A stretch of 6,683 nucleotides of DNA from the NCBI GenBank assembly GCA_905235695.1, contig CAJOMW010000055.1, forward strand, positions 1 to 6,683. The letters are read 5' to 3'. Position 1 is the stretch's first letter, and every line of letters starts with the position of its first letter. The stretch comes from an uncultured Clostridia bacterium (GTDB lineage Bacteria > Bacillota > Clostridia > Oscillospirales > CAG-382). The position numbers and the translations under genes were made by a program. Positions 1-6,173 of the stretch are shown piece after piece. A model generated the notes under the pieces. The model did not search any database. It had not been told where the DNA came from and worked only from the letters and a program-made list of their open reading frames with translations.

Positions 1-64
1 TTTTTATTTATAAAAAGCGCTTATAACAGGAACAATACTCATTATGATTGGGATATTCCATGAT

Positions 65-91
65 GTTATTTAGGTTATTTAGGTTATTTGT
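65..91. repeat. 9-bp tandem repeat upstream of the oxidoreductase gene
   Basis: Three head-to-tail 9-base units occur at 65-73, 74-82 and 83-91. The first two are identical (GTTATTTAG) and the third ends in GT instead of AG. The array lies about 30 bases before the start codon of the first gene, so it sits in its promoter or 5' leader. It may be slippage-prone or an iterated protein-binding site, but neither is shown by the sequence. A weak -10-like hexamer (TATGAT, 43-48) lies just upstream with no good -35 partner, so I do not call a promoter there. Confidence 0.6.
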
Positions 92-119
92 TTGATAATC
101 AGATTGTGAGGGTACGTTA

Positions 120-683
120 ATGGTTTTATTTGTCAACGCATGCGCAAGGCCCGAGTCTAGGACGCTTATGCTCGCCCAAAAGGCTTTGCAGACAATATCG
201 GAAAGCTTTGAAACGCTTAATTTGTTTGAGGAAGATATTCAGCCTCTCGACTATGAGTCTCTTTTAAAACGGGATGAATCCATAAATAAGTCAGATTATT
301 CAGGTCCTGAGTTTCGGTATGCAAAGCAGCTGAGAGAGGCAGACGAAATAGTTATCGCCGCTCCTTACTGGGATCTGTCTTTTCCGGCTGTCTTAAAGTG
401 CTATATCGAGAGAATCTGTGTCAACGGGCTCACGTTCTTTTACAACAAAAAAGGGAGCCCCGAGGGCCTATGCAAGGCAAACAGGCTTATATACGTGACA
501 ACTGCCGGCGGCTATATACCCGAAGACAATTACGGATACAACTACGTAAAACAGCTTTTCACCGGCTTGTTCGGCATAAATAACACCGTTTATTTAAAGG
601 CGGAGGGGCTCGACATATACGGCGCAGATGTTGACGGAATAATGAAGTCGGCAATGTGCGAGGCAGAATCGTTGTTAAAATGA
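120..683 (+). CDS. NAD(P)H-dependent FMN oxidoreductase, flavodoxin-like fold (azoreductase/quinone reductase type)
   Basis: This is a 187-residue cytosolic protein of the flavodoxin-like NAD(P)H oxidoreductase superfamily (AcpD/azoreductase and NQO type). These enzymes carry FMN and pass electrons from NAD(P)H to quinones, azo compounds or other acceptors; the real substrate cannot be read here. Seen in the sequence: an N-terminal beta strand followed by the loop VNACARPESRT (residues 5-15), matching the FMN-phosphate loop; APYWDLSFPAVLKCYIERIC (81-100), matching the family's P-x-W/Y-N-x-x-x-P-x-x-LK segment; and VTTAGGY (126-132), matching the third flavin-contact loop. Length is near the usual 180-210. 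The ATG is preceded by GTGAGGG (106-112) with a 7-base gap. The gene ends 102 bases before the HD gene, which has its own promoter, so it is probably a separate transcript. I see no clear terminator after it. Confidence 0.85.
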   Translation: MVLFVNACARPESRTLMLAQKALQTISESFETLNLFEEDIQPLDYESLLKRDESINKSDYSGPEFRYAKQLREADEIVIAAPYWDLSFPAVLKCYIERICVNGLTFFYNKKGSPEGLCKANRLIYVTTAGGYIPEDNYGYNYVKQLFTGLFGINNTVYLKAEGLDIYGADVDGIMKSAMCEAESLLK

Positions 684-723
684 AAAATTAAGCCTTGTCG
701 GCAAACATTATTTCAGGTGTTTA

Positions 724-752
724 TTGACATATTGCGTCACTTTATGTAAAAT
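724..752 (+). promoter_or_regulatory. SigA-type promoter of the HD-hydE-nadA-mnmA unit
   Basis: A perfect -35 TTGACA (724-729) is followed by a 17-base spacer and TAAAAT (747-752), a five-of-six match to the -10 consensus. Transcription would start near 759, giving a leader of about 27 bases before the GTG at 786. No operator-like palindrome overlaps it. It is the only strong + strand promoter seen before the four-gene unit. Confidence 0.75.
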
Positions 753-785
753 ATATATATACAACAATGCAAAGGACTGATACAA

Positions 786-1358
786 GTGAGCAAAATTCCA
801 TCGAGAGAAGAAGCGTTTGAGCTTCTTAAAGAATACAACAAGGAACACTTTCACATTAAGCACGCCGTCACCGTCGAAGGTGTCATGAAATACTTCGCAA
901 ATGAACTCGGATACGGCGACAAGGCCGATTTCTGGGGGCTTGTAGGGCTTCTGCACGACCTCGACTTTGAAATGTATCCCGAAGAGCACTGCATCAAAGA
1001 ACAGGAAATAATGAAGGAGCACGATATTGACGAGCGCATTATCCGCGCTGCGGCGAGCCACGGATATATGCTGACCGTAGACATTGCGCCCGAGCATGAG
1101 ATGGAAAAGGTGCTTTATGCGGTTGACGAGCTTACCGGGCTTATAGGTGCGTGCGCTCTCATGCGTCCGTCAAAGAGCGTATCGGATATGGAAGTAAAAT
1201 CGGTAAAGAAAAAGTTCAAGAACCTGAACTTTGCCGCAGGCTGTTCGAGAGAAGTCATTGAGCGCGGAGCGGAAATGCTCTCTTGGGATCTCGACGAGCT
1301 TATAGAAAAAACGATACTTGCCATGAGAAGCTGTGAAAGCGTGTATGAAAACGTCTGA
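786..1358 (+). CDS. HD-domain phosphohydrolase-like protein
   Basis: This is a 190-residue soluble protein with the metal-binding HD signature of the HD superfamily: H26 (IKHAVTV), the H57-D58 pair in GLLHDLDFE, H92 (ASHGY) and D114 (AVDELTGL). These residues are ordered as in small single-domain HD hydrolases, which cleave phosphate monoesters or diesters of nucleotides or other small molecules. The substrate is unknown and I do not assign one. No second catalytic or sensory domain is visible. Translation starts at a GTG, with AAAGGA (771-776) nine bases upstream; the next in-frame ATG (residue 34) would remove H26. It is the first gene of the operon, and its last codons overlap the start of hydE, which suggests translational coupling and perhaps a shared process, such as handling a nucleotide or S-adenosylmethionine-derived by-product. 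That link is inference. Confidence 0.8.
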   Translation: MSKIPSREEAFELLKEYNKEHFHIKHAVTVEGVMKYFANELGYGDKADFWGLVGLLHDLDFEMYPEEHCIKEQEIMKEHDIDERIIRAAASHGYMLTVDIAPEHEMEKVLYAVDELTGLIGACALMRPSKSVSDMEVKSVKKKFKNLNFAAGCSREVIERGAEMLSWDLDELIEKTILAMRSCESVYENV

Positions 1359-2403
1359 TATTTCCGATAATATGGTTAAAACTCTTGCGGACACGGGAAA
1401 TCTTTCCGACCGGGAGCTCATATCTCTGCTTTTGACAAACGAGTATGACGACGAGCTGAAGGCTGCCGCCGACAGGGTGCGGCGAGAGAGGTACGGAGAC
1501 GAAGTATACATCAGAGGTCTTATAGAGTTTACAAATTACTGCAAGAACAACTGCTATTACTGCGGAATACGCAGGGACAACAAAAATGCGCTGAGATACC
1601 GTCTTGAAAAAGAGGATATTCTCGAGTGCTGCAAAGAGGGCTACTCTCTCGGTTTTCGCACTTTCGTGCTGCAGGGCGGCGAGGATCCGTATTATACCGA
1701 TGCGCTCATGTGCGAGATAGTTTCGTCCATACGGGAAAATTTCCCCGACTGTGCGATAACCCTCTCGATAGGCGAAAAGACGAGGAAAGCGTACGAGGAT
1801 TTTTACAGAGCCGGTGCGAACAGGTATCTGCTTCGCCACGAGACGGCGTCTCCCTCTCACTATGCAAAGCTCCACCCCGATTCCATGAGCCTTGAAAACA
1901 GAAAGAGATGTCTTTTTGACTTAAAGGATATAGGGTATCAGGTAGGAAGCGGATTTATGGTCGGCTCGCCTTTTCAGACTACGGAAAATTTAGTTGAAGA
2001 TATTCGCTTTTTGCAGACGCTCATGCCGGATATGATAGGCATAGGTCCATATATAAACCACAAGCAGACGCCGTTTGCCTCTTATGAAAACGGGAGCTTT
2101 GAGCTTACGCTGAGGCTTATATCAATCCTAAGGCTCATATTCCCCTATGCGCTCATCCCCGCCACCACAGCTCTCGGCACCATTCACCCTAGCGGGCGCG
2201 AGAAGGGACTTGAAGCAGGGGCAAACGTGGTAATGCCGAATCTCTCCCCCGTCAAGGTGCGCAGGCTCTACGAGCTTTACGAAAACAAGATATGCACGGG
2301 AGAAGAAGCGGCGCAGTGCAGAGGATGTCTTGAGAGACGCGTCGCTTCGGCGGGATACAGGATAGTTACAAGCGTAGGAAACGTAAAGAGACAACAGGTT
2401 TAA
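1345..2403 (+). CDS. hydE: [FeFe]-hydrogenase H-cluster maturation radical SAM enzyme HydE
   Basis: HydE is a cytosolic radical S-adenosylmethionine enzyme that works with HydG and HydF to build the diiron subcluster of [FeFe]-hydrogenase. Residue numbers start at the ATG at 1345. Seen: the HydE-style motif FTNYCKNNCYYCGIRRDN with C66, C70 and C73 (CX3CX2C) for the [4Fe-4S]-SAM cluster; LQGGED (109-114), typical of the family; RHETASP (164-170) in the TIM barrel; and C-terminal C317, C325 and C328 (CX7CX2C), the spacing of the optional second cluster known in Thermotoga maritima HydE. At 352 residues it has full length. The GTG at 1333 is an in-frame alternative start; I prefer the ATG, though both have weak ribosome binding sites and rely on overlap with the HD gene. 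hydF, hydG and hydrogenase genes are not in the window. The related PylB is a less likely identity because it lacks this C-terminal Cys set. Confidence 0.88.
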   Translation: MKTSDISDNMVKTLADTGNLSDRELISLLLTNEYDDELKAAADRVRRERYGDEVYIRGLIEFTNYCKNNCYYCGIRRDNKNALRYRLEKEDILECCKEGYSLGFRTFVLQGGEDPYYTDALMCEIVSSIRENFPDCAITLSIGEKTRKAYEDFYRAGANRYLLRHETASPSHYAKLHPDSMSLENRKRCLFDLKDIGYQVGSGFMVGSPFQTTENLVEDIRFLQTLMPDMIGIGPYINHKQTPFASYENGSFELTLRLISILRLIFPYALIPATTALGTIHPSGREKGLEAGANVVMPNLSPVKVRRLYELYENKICTGEEAAQCRGCLERRVASAGYRIVTSVGNVKRQQV

Positions 2404-2427
2404 ATATACCGAAAAAGGGAGAAAAAT

Positions 2428-3339
2428 ATGATTTACGATATTCAGAACGAGATAATGAAGCTCAAAAAGGAAAAGGATATATGTATTCTCGCTCACAGCT
2501 ACCAGGCGCGCGAGATTGTTGAGGTAGCCGATTTTACCGGCGACTCCTTCCAGCTCAGCGTAAAGGCAAAGGACGCTCCGAACAAGAACGTCATCATGTG
2601 CGGAGTCCGCTTTATGGCAGAGACGGTAAAGCTGCTCTCTCCGGATAAGACGGTATATCTTGCGAACCCCGAAGCAGGCTGTCCCATGGCAGAGCAGATG
2701 GACAAGGAAATAATCGAAGCGGTCAAGGAAGAATACCCCGATTACACGGTCGTCGCATATATAAACACCACAACAGACCTCAAAACCGTGTGCGATGTGT
2801 GCGTCACGTCCTCTTCCGCAGTAAAAATCGTAAAGAAGATAGACAATGACAAAATTCTCTTTATTCCCGACTGCAATCTCGGCGACTATGTGTCAAAGCA
2901 GGTCCCCGAAAAGACAATAAAGCTCCTTCAGGGCGGATGTCCCATACACGCAAGAGTAAATGCGTCAGACGTTGACAAGGCTCGTGCGCTTCATCCGAAT
3001 GCCGAAGTGCTCGTTCACCCGGAATGTGTTCCGAGCGTCGTTGCTAAGGCTGATTTTGTCGGCTCGACGTCCGCTATAATGAACTATGCAAAGGATTCGG
3101 ATAAAAAGGAATTTATCATAGGCACGGAAATAAGCATAGGCGAGCACCTCTCGTATATGTGTCCCGAAAAGCGCTTTTATTCCCTCTCGAAGAATCTGAT
3201 ATGCCCCAATATGAAGTCTACTACGCTCATGGACGTTTACAATGTTGTAAAGGGCGAAGGCGGCGAGGAGATAATTCTCGACGAAGACACCATAAAAAAG
3301 GCAAGAGTCTGCATAGACAAGATGATAGAGCTTGGGTGA
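2428..3339 (+). CDS. nadA: Quinolinate synthase NadA
   Basis: NadA condenses iminoaspartate with dihydroxyacetone phosphate to give quinolinate, the precursor of NAD, using a [4Fe-4S] cluster with an open coordination site. At 303 residues this is the short form, as in Thermotoga and archaea. It has three pseudo-repeated domains, each giving one cluster ligand: C85 (PEAGCPMAEQ), C171 (QGGCPIHARV) and C259 (ICPNMKSTT). Other active-site signatures are HSYQ (23-26), YINTTTDLK (111-119), CVTSSSAV (125-132), HPEC (197-200, with the conserved His and Glu) and GTEISI (232-237). The ATG has AGGGAG (2416-2421) six bases upstream and lies 24 bases after hydE. nadB and nadC, often clustered with nadA, are not adjacent, so the iminoaspartate source must be encoded elsewhere. 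No NAD-responsive operator is evident. Confidence 0.95.
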   Translation: MIYDIQNEIMKLKKEKDICILAHSYQAREIVEVADFTGDSFQLSVKAKDAPNKNVIMCGVRFMAETVKLLSPDKTVYLANPEAGCPMAEQMDKEIIEAVKEEYPDYTVVAYINTTTDLKTVCDVCVTSSSAVKIVKKIDNDKILFIPDCNLGDYVSKQVPEKTIKLLQGGCPIHARVNASDVDKARALHPNAEVLVHPECVPSVVAKADFVGSTSAIMNYAKDSDKKEFIIGTEISIGEHLSYMCPEKRFYSLSKNLICPNMKSTTLMDVYNVVKGEGGEEIILDEDTIKKARVCIDKMIELG

Positions 3340-3343
3340 GGCA

Positions 3344-4417
3344 ATGAACAGGAGAGCTCTTATAGCTATGAGCGGCGGCGTCGATTCGAGCGTTGCCGCA
3401 TATCTTATGAAAAAAGACGGCTACGACTGTATAGGCGTGACAATGAAGCTATTTGACAACGGAGACATCGCTGTCTCCAGAGAGAACAGCTGCTGCTCGC
3501 TTGAGGACGTCGAGGATGCGAGAAGCGTGGCGTTTTCTCTCGGTATGCCCTACTATGTCTTTAATTTTACCGAGAGCTTCCGCGAGAAGGTCATAGACAA
3601 GTTCATAGAAGCTTATGAGAACGGCGCTACGCCTAATCCCTGCATAGACTGCAACAGATATCTGAAGTTTGAAAAGCTCTTTGACAAGGCGTCCGAGCTC
3701 GGATACGACTACGTTGTCACAGGTCACTATGCGAGAATAGAATACGATGAAATATCCGGGCGCTATATTCTGAAAAAAGCTCTTGATCCTACTAAAGACC
3801 AGAGCTATGTCCTCTATTCCATGACGCAGGATCAACTGTCTCACACAAAGTTTCCCCTCGGAGAGATGAAAAAGACGGACGTGCGTGATTTGGCGGAGCA
3901 AAACGGATTTATAAATGCAAGAAAGCACGACAGCCAGGATATATGCTTTGTTCAGAGCGGTACTTATGCGGATTTTATAGAAAATTACACGGGAAAGACC
4001 TATCCGCCCGGGAATTTTGTCGATAAAGACGGTAAGGTTCTCGGCACTCACAAGGGAATAATCCGCTATACGATAGGCAAGCGAAAGGGGCTCGGCATTG
4101 CGTCTGACAGACCGCTGTACGTCTCGGGTGTTGACAAGGAAGCGAACACGGTCACGCTCGGCGGAGAAGAGGATCTGTACTCAAAGACGCTGACGGCAAA
4201 GAATATAAATCTCATATCAGCCGACAGGATAGAAAGTCCGATTCACATAAAAGCAAAGACGCGCTACCGCCAGCCCGAACAGCCTGCAACGGTGACTCAG
4301 ACGGACGAAGATACTCTGCTTATCGAATTTGAAGAGCCGCAGAGAGCCTTTACAAAAGGTCAGGCGGTCGTGCTGTACGACGGTGATATCGTCGTCGGAG
4401 GAGGAACTATCGTATAA
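3344..4417 (+). CDS. mnmA: tRNA-specific 2-thiouridylase MnmA
   Basis: MnmA adds sulfur to C2 of the wobble uridine U34 in tRNAs for Lys, Glu and Gln, after ATP-dependent activation of the base. From the ATG the protein has 357 residues, the usual length. Seen: the PP-loop SGGVDSS (10-16); NSCCSLEDVEDAR (48-60), common in Clostridia; ATPNPCIDCNRYLKF (95-109) with catalytic-position C103; VTGHYAR (125-131); KDQSYVLY (151-158); and QDICFVQSG (198-206) with C201, the partner of C103. RYTIGKRKGLG (241-251) leads into the C-terminal beta-barrel region. C100 adds a CXXC to the C103/C201 pair, the three-Cys form proposed to hold a [4Fe-4S] cluster. An in-frame TTG at 3332 inside nadA is possible, but the ATG gives the normal N-terminus. 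The candidate Shine-Dalgarno (GGTGAGG, 3335-3341) contains the nadA stop codon and sits only two bases before the ATG, so coupling to nadA is likely. Confidence 0.95.
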   Translation: MNRRALIAMSGGVDSSVAAYLMKKDGYDCIGVTMKLFDNGDIAVSRENSCCSLEDVEDARSVAFSLGMPYYVFNFTESFREKVIDKFIEAYENGATPNPCIDCNRYLKFEKLFDKASELGYDYVVTGHYARIEYDEISGRYILKKALDPTKDQSYVLYSMTQDQLSHTKFPLGEMKKTDVRDLAEQNGFINARKHDSQDICFVQSGTYADFIENYTGKTYPPGNFVDKDGKVLGTHKGIIRYTIGKRKGLGIASDRPLYVSGVDKEANTVTLGGEEDLYSKTLTAKNINLISADRIESPIHIKAKTRYRQPEQPATVTQTDEDTLLIEFEEPQRAFTKGQAVVLYDGDIVVGGGTIV

Positions 4418-4445
4418 AGAACCGAACAAATATATAATAAGACAA

Positions 4446-4481
4446 CGGAGCGGCATTTCTGCCGCTCCGCCATATTTTCTT
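4446..4481. terminator. Terminator hairpin between convergent mnmA and metY
   Basis: A perfect 10-bp GC-rich stem (4446-4455 with 4460-4469) has a TTTC loop. In the + direction it is followed by CCATATTTTCTT, ending mnmA transcription 29 bases after its stop codon. Read on the - strand the same stem is followed by a U-rich but interrupted tail, so it probably also ends metY transcription. The bidirectional role is inference. Confidence 0.8.
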
Positions 4482-4493
4482 GGAGGAAAATAT
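4472..4493. repeat. AT-rich inverted repeat next to the terminator
   Basis: ATATTTTC (4472-4479) and GAAAATAT (4486-4493) form a perfect 8-bp inverted repeat around TTGGAG. It follows directly after the GC-rich terminator stem. It could be a second, weak stem serving metY transcripts or simply a chance AT-rich palindrome. Confidence 0.5.
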
Positions 4494-4515
4494 TACAATA
4501 TGATACGTTTTACTT

Positions 4516-5811
4516 TTAACCGTTAAAAGCCTGGTCGAGGTCTGCGATGATGTCCTTGACGCTCTCGGTACCTATCGAGAGACGAATGGTGTTGGGCTTA
4601 ATGCCGGTGTCGAGAAGCTCCTCTTCGGAGAGCTGAGAGTGCGTGGTGCTTGCGGGATGTATAACGAGCGACTTAACGTCGGCAACATTTGCAAGCAGGG
4701 AGAATATCTGAAGTCTGTCTATAAATTCCTGAGCTTCCTTTGCTCCGCCCTTTATATCAAAGGTGAATATGGAAGCGCCGCCGTTCGGATAGTACTTCTC
4801 ATAGAGAGCGTGGTCGGGATGATCCGGAAGTGCCGGATGATTTACCTTTTCCACGAGCGGATGCTTCGACAGGTAGTCAACTACCTTGAGGGTATTTTCA
4901 ACGTGTCTTTCAACACGGAGCGAGAGGGTTTCAAGTCCCTGGAGAAGCAGGAATGCGTTGAAGGGAGATATGGAGGCGCCGGTATCACGGAGAAGTATTG
5001 CTCTTACCTTGGTGATGAACGCTGCCGGACCTACCGCCTTCGTGAAGGAAATGCCGTGATAGCTGGGGTTCGGGTCAACGAGAGAAGCGAACTTGCCGCT
5101 GCCCTCCCAGTCGAACTTGCCGCTGTCAACTATAACGCCGCCGAGCGTCGTGCCGTGACCGCCTATGAACTTTGTTGCGGAGTGAACTACTATGTCTGCG
5201 CCGTGCTCGATAGGTCTGAAGAGGTAGGGCGTTGCAAACGTGGAGTCTATAACGAGCGGTATTTTGTTCGCATGGGCGATCTCGGAGATGGCGTCAACGT
5301 CAGGTATATCGCTGTTCGGATTTCCGAGAGCTTCTATAAATATCGCCTTTGTGTCGTCCTTTATTGCGGCCTTTACTTCGTCGAGGTTATGTATGTCGAC
5401 AAACGTTGTGCTTATGCCGTACTTCGAAAGAGTATGGGCGAGGAGGTTGTAAGTTCCGCCGTATATGGTCTTCTGAGCAACGATGTGTCCGCCGCCCTCG
5501 GCGAGAGTTTCTATCGTATACGTTATTGCAGCCGCGCCTGAAGCCGTAGCAAGCCCTGCTACGCCGCCCTCGAGAGCAGCTACTCTCTGCTCGAAAACGT
5601 CCTGAGTGGAATTTGTGAGTCTGCCGTAGATGTTGCCGGCGTCCGCAAGACCGAAGCGTGCGGCGGCGTGAGCCGAATTTTTGAAGACGTAGGAAGTTGT
5701 CTGATATATCGGCACTGCTCTTGCGTCGCTTGCCGGATCGGGCTGTTCCTGTCCTATATGTAACTGCTTTGTTTCAAATCCCCAATTTTCTTTGTTCTTT
5801 ATATCTGCCAT
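4516..5811 (-). CDS. metY: O-acetylhomoserine sulfhydrylase (O-acetylhomoserine aminocarboxypropyltransferase)
   Basis: This PLP enzyme of the Cys/Met metabolism family makes homocysteine from O-acetylhomoserine and sulfide, the direct sulfhydrylation route to methionine. It has 431 residues, full length, and is cytosolic. Seen: FETKQLHIGQ (12-21) at the N-terminus; PIYQTTSYVF (34-43); IYGRLTNSTQ (61-70), with the Tyr and Arg that contact the cofactor phosphate of the neighbouring subunit; SGAAA (91-95); VIDSTFATPYL (187-197), with D189 for the pyridine nitrogen; SATKFIGGHG (211-220), with K214 as the Schiff-base lysine; SLVIHPASTTHSQL (381-394); and NTIRLSIGTES (407-417), with the substrate-carboxylate Arg. 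The long internal segment favours MetY over the shorter cystathionine gamma-synthase or lyase. AAAGAGG (5820-5826 on the - strand) lies eight bases before the ATG. It is preceded by a roughly 400-base leader with a Met/Cys-rich peptide and a terminator-like hairpin. Confidence 0.93.
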   Translation of the reverse strand: MADIKNKENWGFETKQLHIGQEQPDPASDARAVPIYQTTSYVFKNSAHAAARFGLADAGNIYGRLTNSTQDVFEQRVAALEGGVAGLATASGAAAITYTIETLAEGGGHIVAQKTIYGGTYNLLAHTLSKYGISTTFVDIHNLDEVKAAIKDDTKAIFIEALGNPNSDIPDVDAISEIAHANKIPLVIDSTFATPYLFRPIEHGADIVVHSATKFIGGHGTTLGGVIVDSGKFDWEGSGKFASLVDPNPSYHGISFTKAVGPAAFITKVRAILLRDTGASISPFNAFLLLQGLETLSLRVERHVENTLKVVDYLSKHPLVEKVNHPALPDHPDHALYEKYYPNGGASIFTFDIKGGAKEAQEFIDRLQIFSLLANVADVKSLVIHPASTTHSQLSEEELLDTGIKPNTIRLSIGTESVKDIIADLDQAFNG

Positions 5812-5934
5812 TTTTATTACCTCTTTCTGTGTGTTATTATTGATATTGTTATTATTTTTAAGTTTTTAAGGAAGTTTCCCATTCCCATTTTTTCGTATCT
5901 CGTACTTATTTTGTTTGGGTTCGCCTGCCAAGCG

Positions 5935-5988
5935 TCACATTCGTCCGTTTCTCCAGTTATGACGTAAAATATAAAGCCAGTTTTTCAT
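5935..5988 (-). CDS. Possible 17-codon upstream ORF between attenuator and metY
   Basis: An ATG at 5988 opens a short frame reading MKNWLYILRHNWRNGRM, ending in TGA (5937-5935). GGAG (5999-5996) lies seven bases upstream, a good spacing. It is not rich in Met or Cys. It could be a second upstream ORF that keeps ribosomes on the long leader, or a chance frame; there is no conservation evidence either way. Confidence 0.3.
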   Translation of the reverse strand: MKNWLYILRHNWRNGRM

Positions 5989-6007
5989 AACCTTTCTCCA
6001 ATCCGTG

Positions 6008-6043
6008 ATAATTAAAATCCGGAAGCGTTTGTTCTGCTTCCGG
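6008..6043 (-). terminator. Attenuator-type intrinsic terminator in the metY leader
   Basis: Read on the - strand, CCGGAAGC (6043-6036) pairs perfectly with GCTTCCGG (6026-6019) around a 9-base loop, followed by ATTTTAATTAT (6018-6008). It begins 16 bases after the stop codon of the Met/Cys leader ORF, the spacing expected of an amino-acid attenuator. The U tract is short and interrupted, so termination may be partial. Its first two C residues also belong to the proposed antiterminator. Confidence 0.65.
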
Positions 6044-6133
6044 CAATTGCTTTCAATGCTTATCTGTCTCCGGGGCAAACGACTTTTGGCGCACGAAAAC
6101 CGCATGATGCAACTGCCTTCTTACACATCATAC
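6042..6133 (-). promoter_or_regulatory. Candidate alternative RNA pairings of a ribosome-mediated attenuator
   Basis: Hand pairing on the - strand gives three linked stems. Segment 1, the second ATG-ATG-TGT control-codon block (GTATGATGTG, 6133-6124), can pair with segment 2a (TGCATCATGC, 6111-6102) over 10 positions: seven Watson-Crick, including AUGAUG:CAUCAU, and three G-U. Segment 2b (GGCAGTTGC, 6117-6109) overlaps 2a and can pair with segment 3 (GCAATTGCC, 6050-6042) over nine positions with one G-U. Segment 3 shares two bases with the terminator's 5' arm. A ribosome stalled early in the Met/Cys block would free segment 2 for antitermination. A ribosome reaching the stop codon at 6060 would cover part of segment 3 and let the terminator form. 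No folding energies were computed. Confidence 0.45.
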
Positions 6134-6173
6134 ACATACACATCATCTGCATTTCAAATATCTTTGTACGCAT
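6060..6173 (-). CDS. Met/Cys-rich 37-residue leader peptide upstream of metY
   Basis: This is a small ORF from ATG 6173 to TAA 6062-6060. Residues 8-17 read MQMMCMCMMC, six Met and three Cys in ten codons, with further Cys at 24 and 33. A strong Shine-Dalgarno, AAGGAG (6187-6182), sits eight bases before the ATG, and the start codon is about 40 bases after the predicted transcription start. It precedes a terminator-like hairpin and then metY, whose pathway makes methionine from sulfide. This arrangement matches the leader peptides of ribosome-mediated attenuation, where scarce charged tRNA stalls the ribosome at the control codons. The rest of the peptide (KKAVASC, PKVVCPGDR) resembles nothing I know. 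Caution: the Met/Cys block is a low-complexity TGTATG-type tract, so it could have arisen by repeat slippage. A free-standing small Cys/Met metal-binding protein is the main alternative. Confidence 0.65.
   Translation of the reverse strand: MRTKIFEMQMMCMCMMCKKAVASCGFRAPKVVCPGDR

Noticed and set aside
1..16. AT-only inverted repeat at the left edge
   Set aside because: TTTTTA/TAAAAA around four bases is expected by chance in such AT-rich sequence, and its context lies outside the window.
684..723. Possible terminator after the oxidoreductase gene
   Set aside because: Only 3- to 5-bp stems (GCC/GGC, AAACA/TGTTT) without a U tract; too weak to call.
3332..3343. TTG start for mnmA inside nadA
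   Set aside because: It adds four residues not typical of MnmA, while the ATG at 3344 gives the usual short lead into the PP-loop.
4500..4526. Eight-codon frame after GGAGG near the end of metY
   Set aside because: The gap from GGAGG to the ATG is too long, the frame runs into the antisense of metY, and the purines are part of an inverted repeat.
4639..5541. 300-codon open frame on the + strand opposite metY
   Set aside because: It lies wholly antisense to a clear, full-length metY, has no ribosome binding site or recognisable domain, and its repetitive Arg/Val/Tyr-rich composition is what the complement of metY codons produces.
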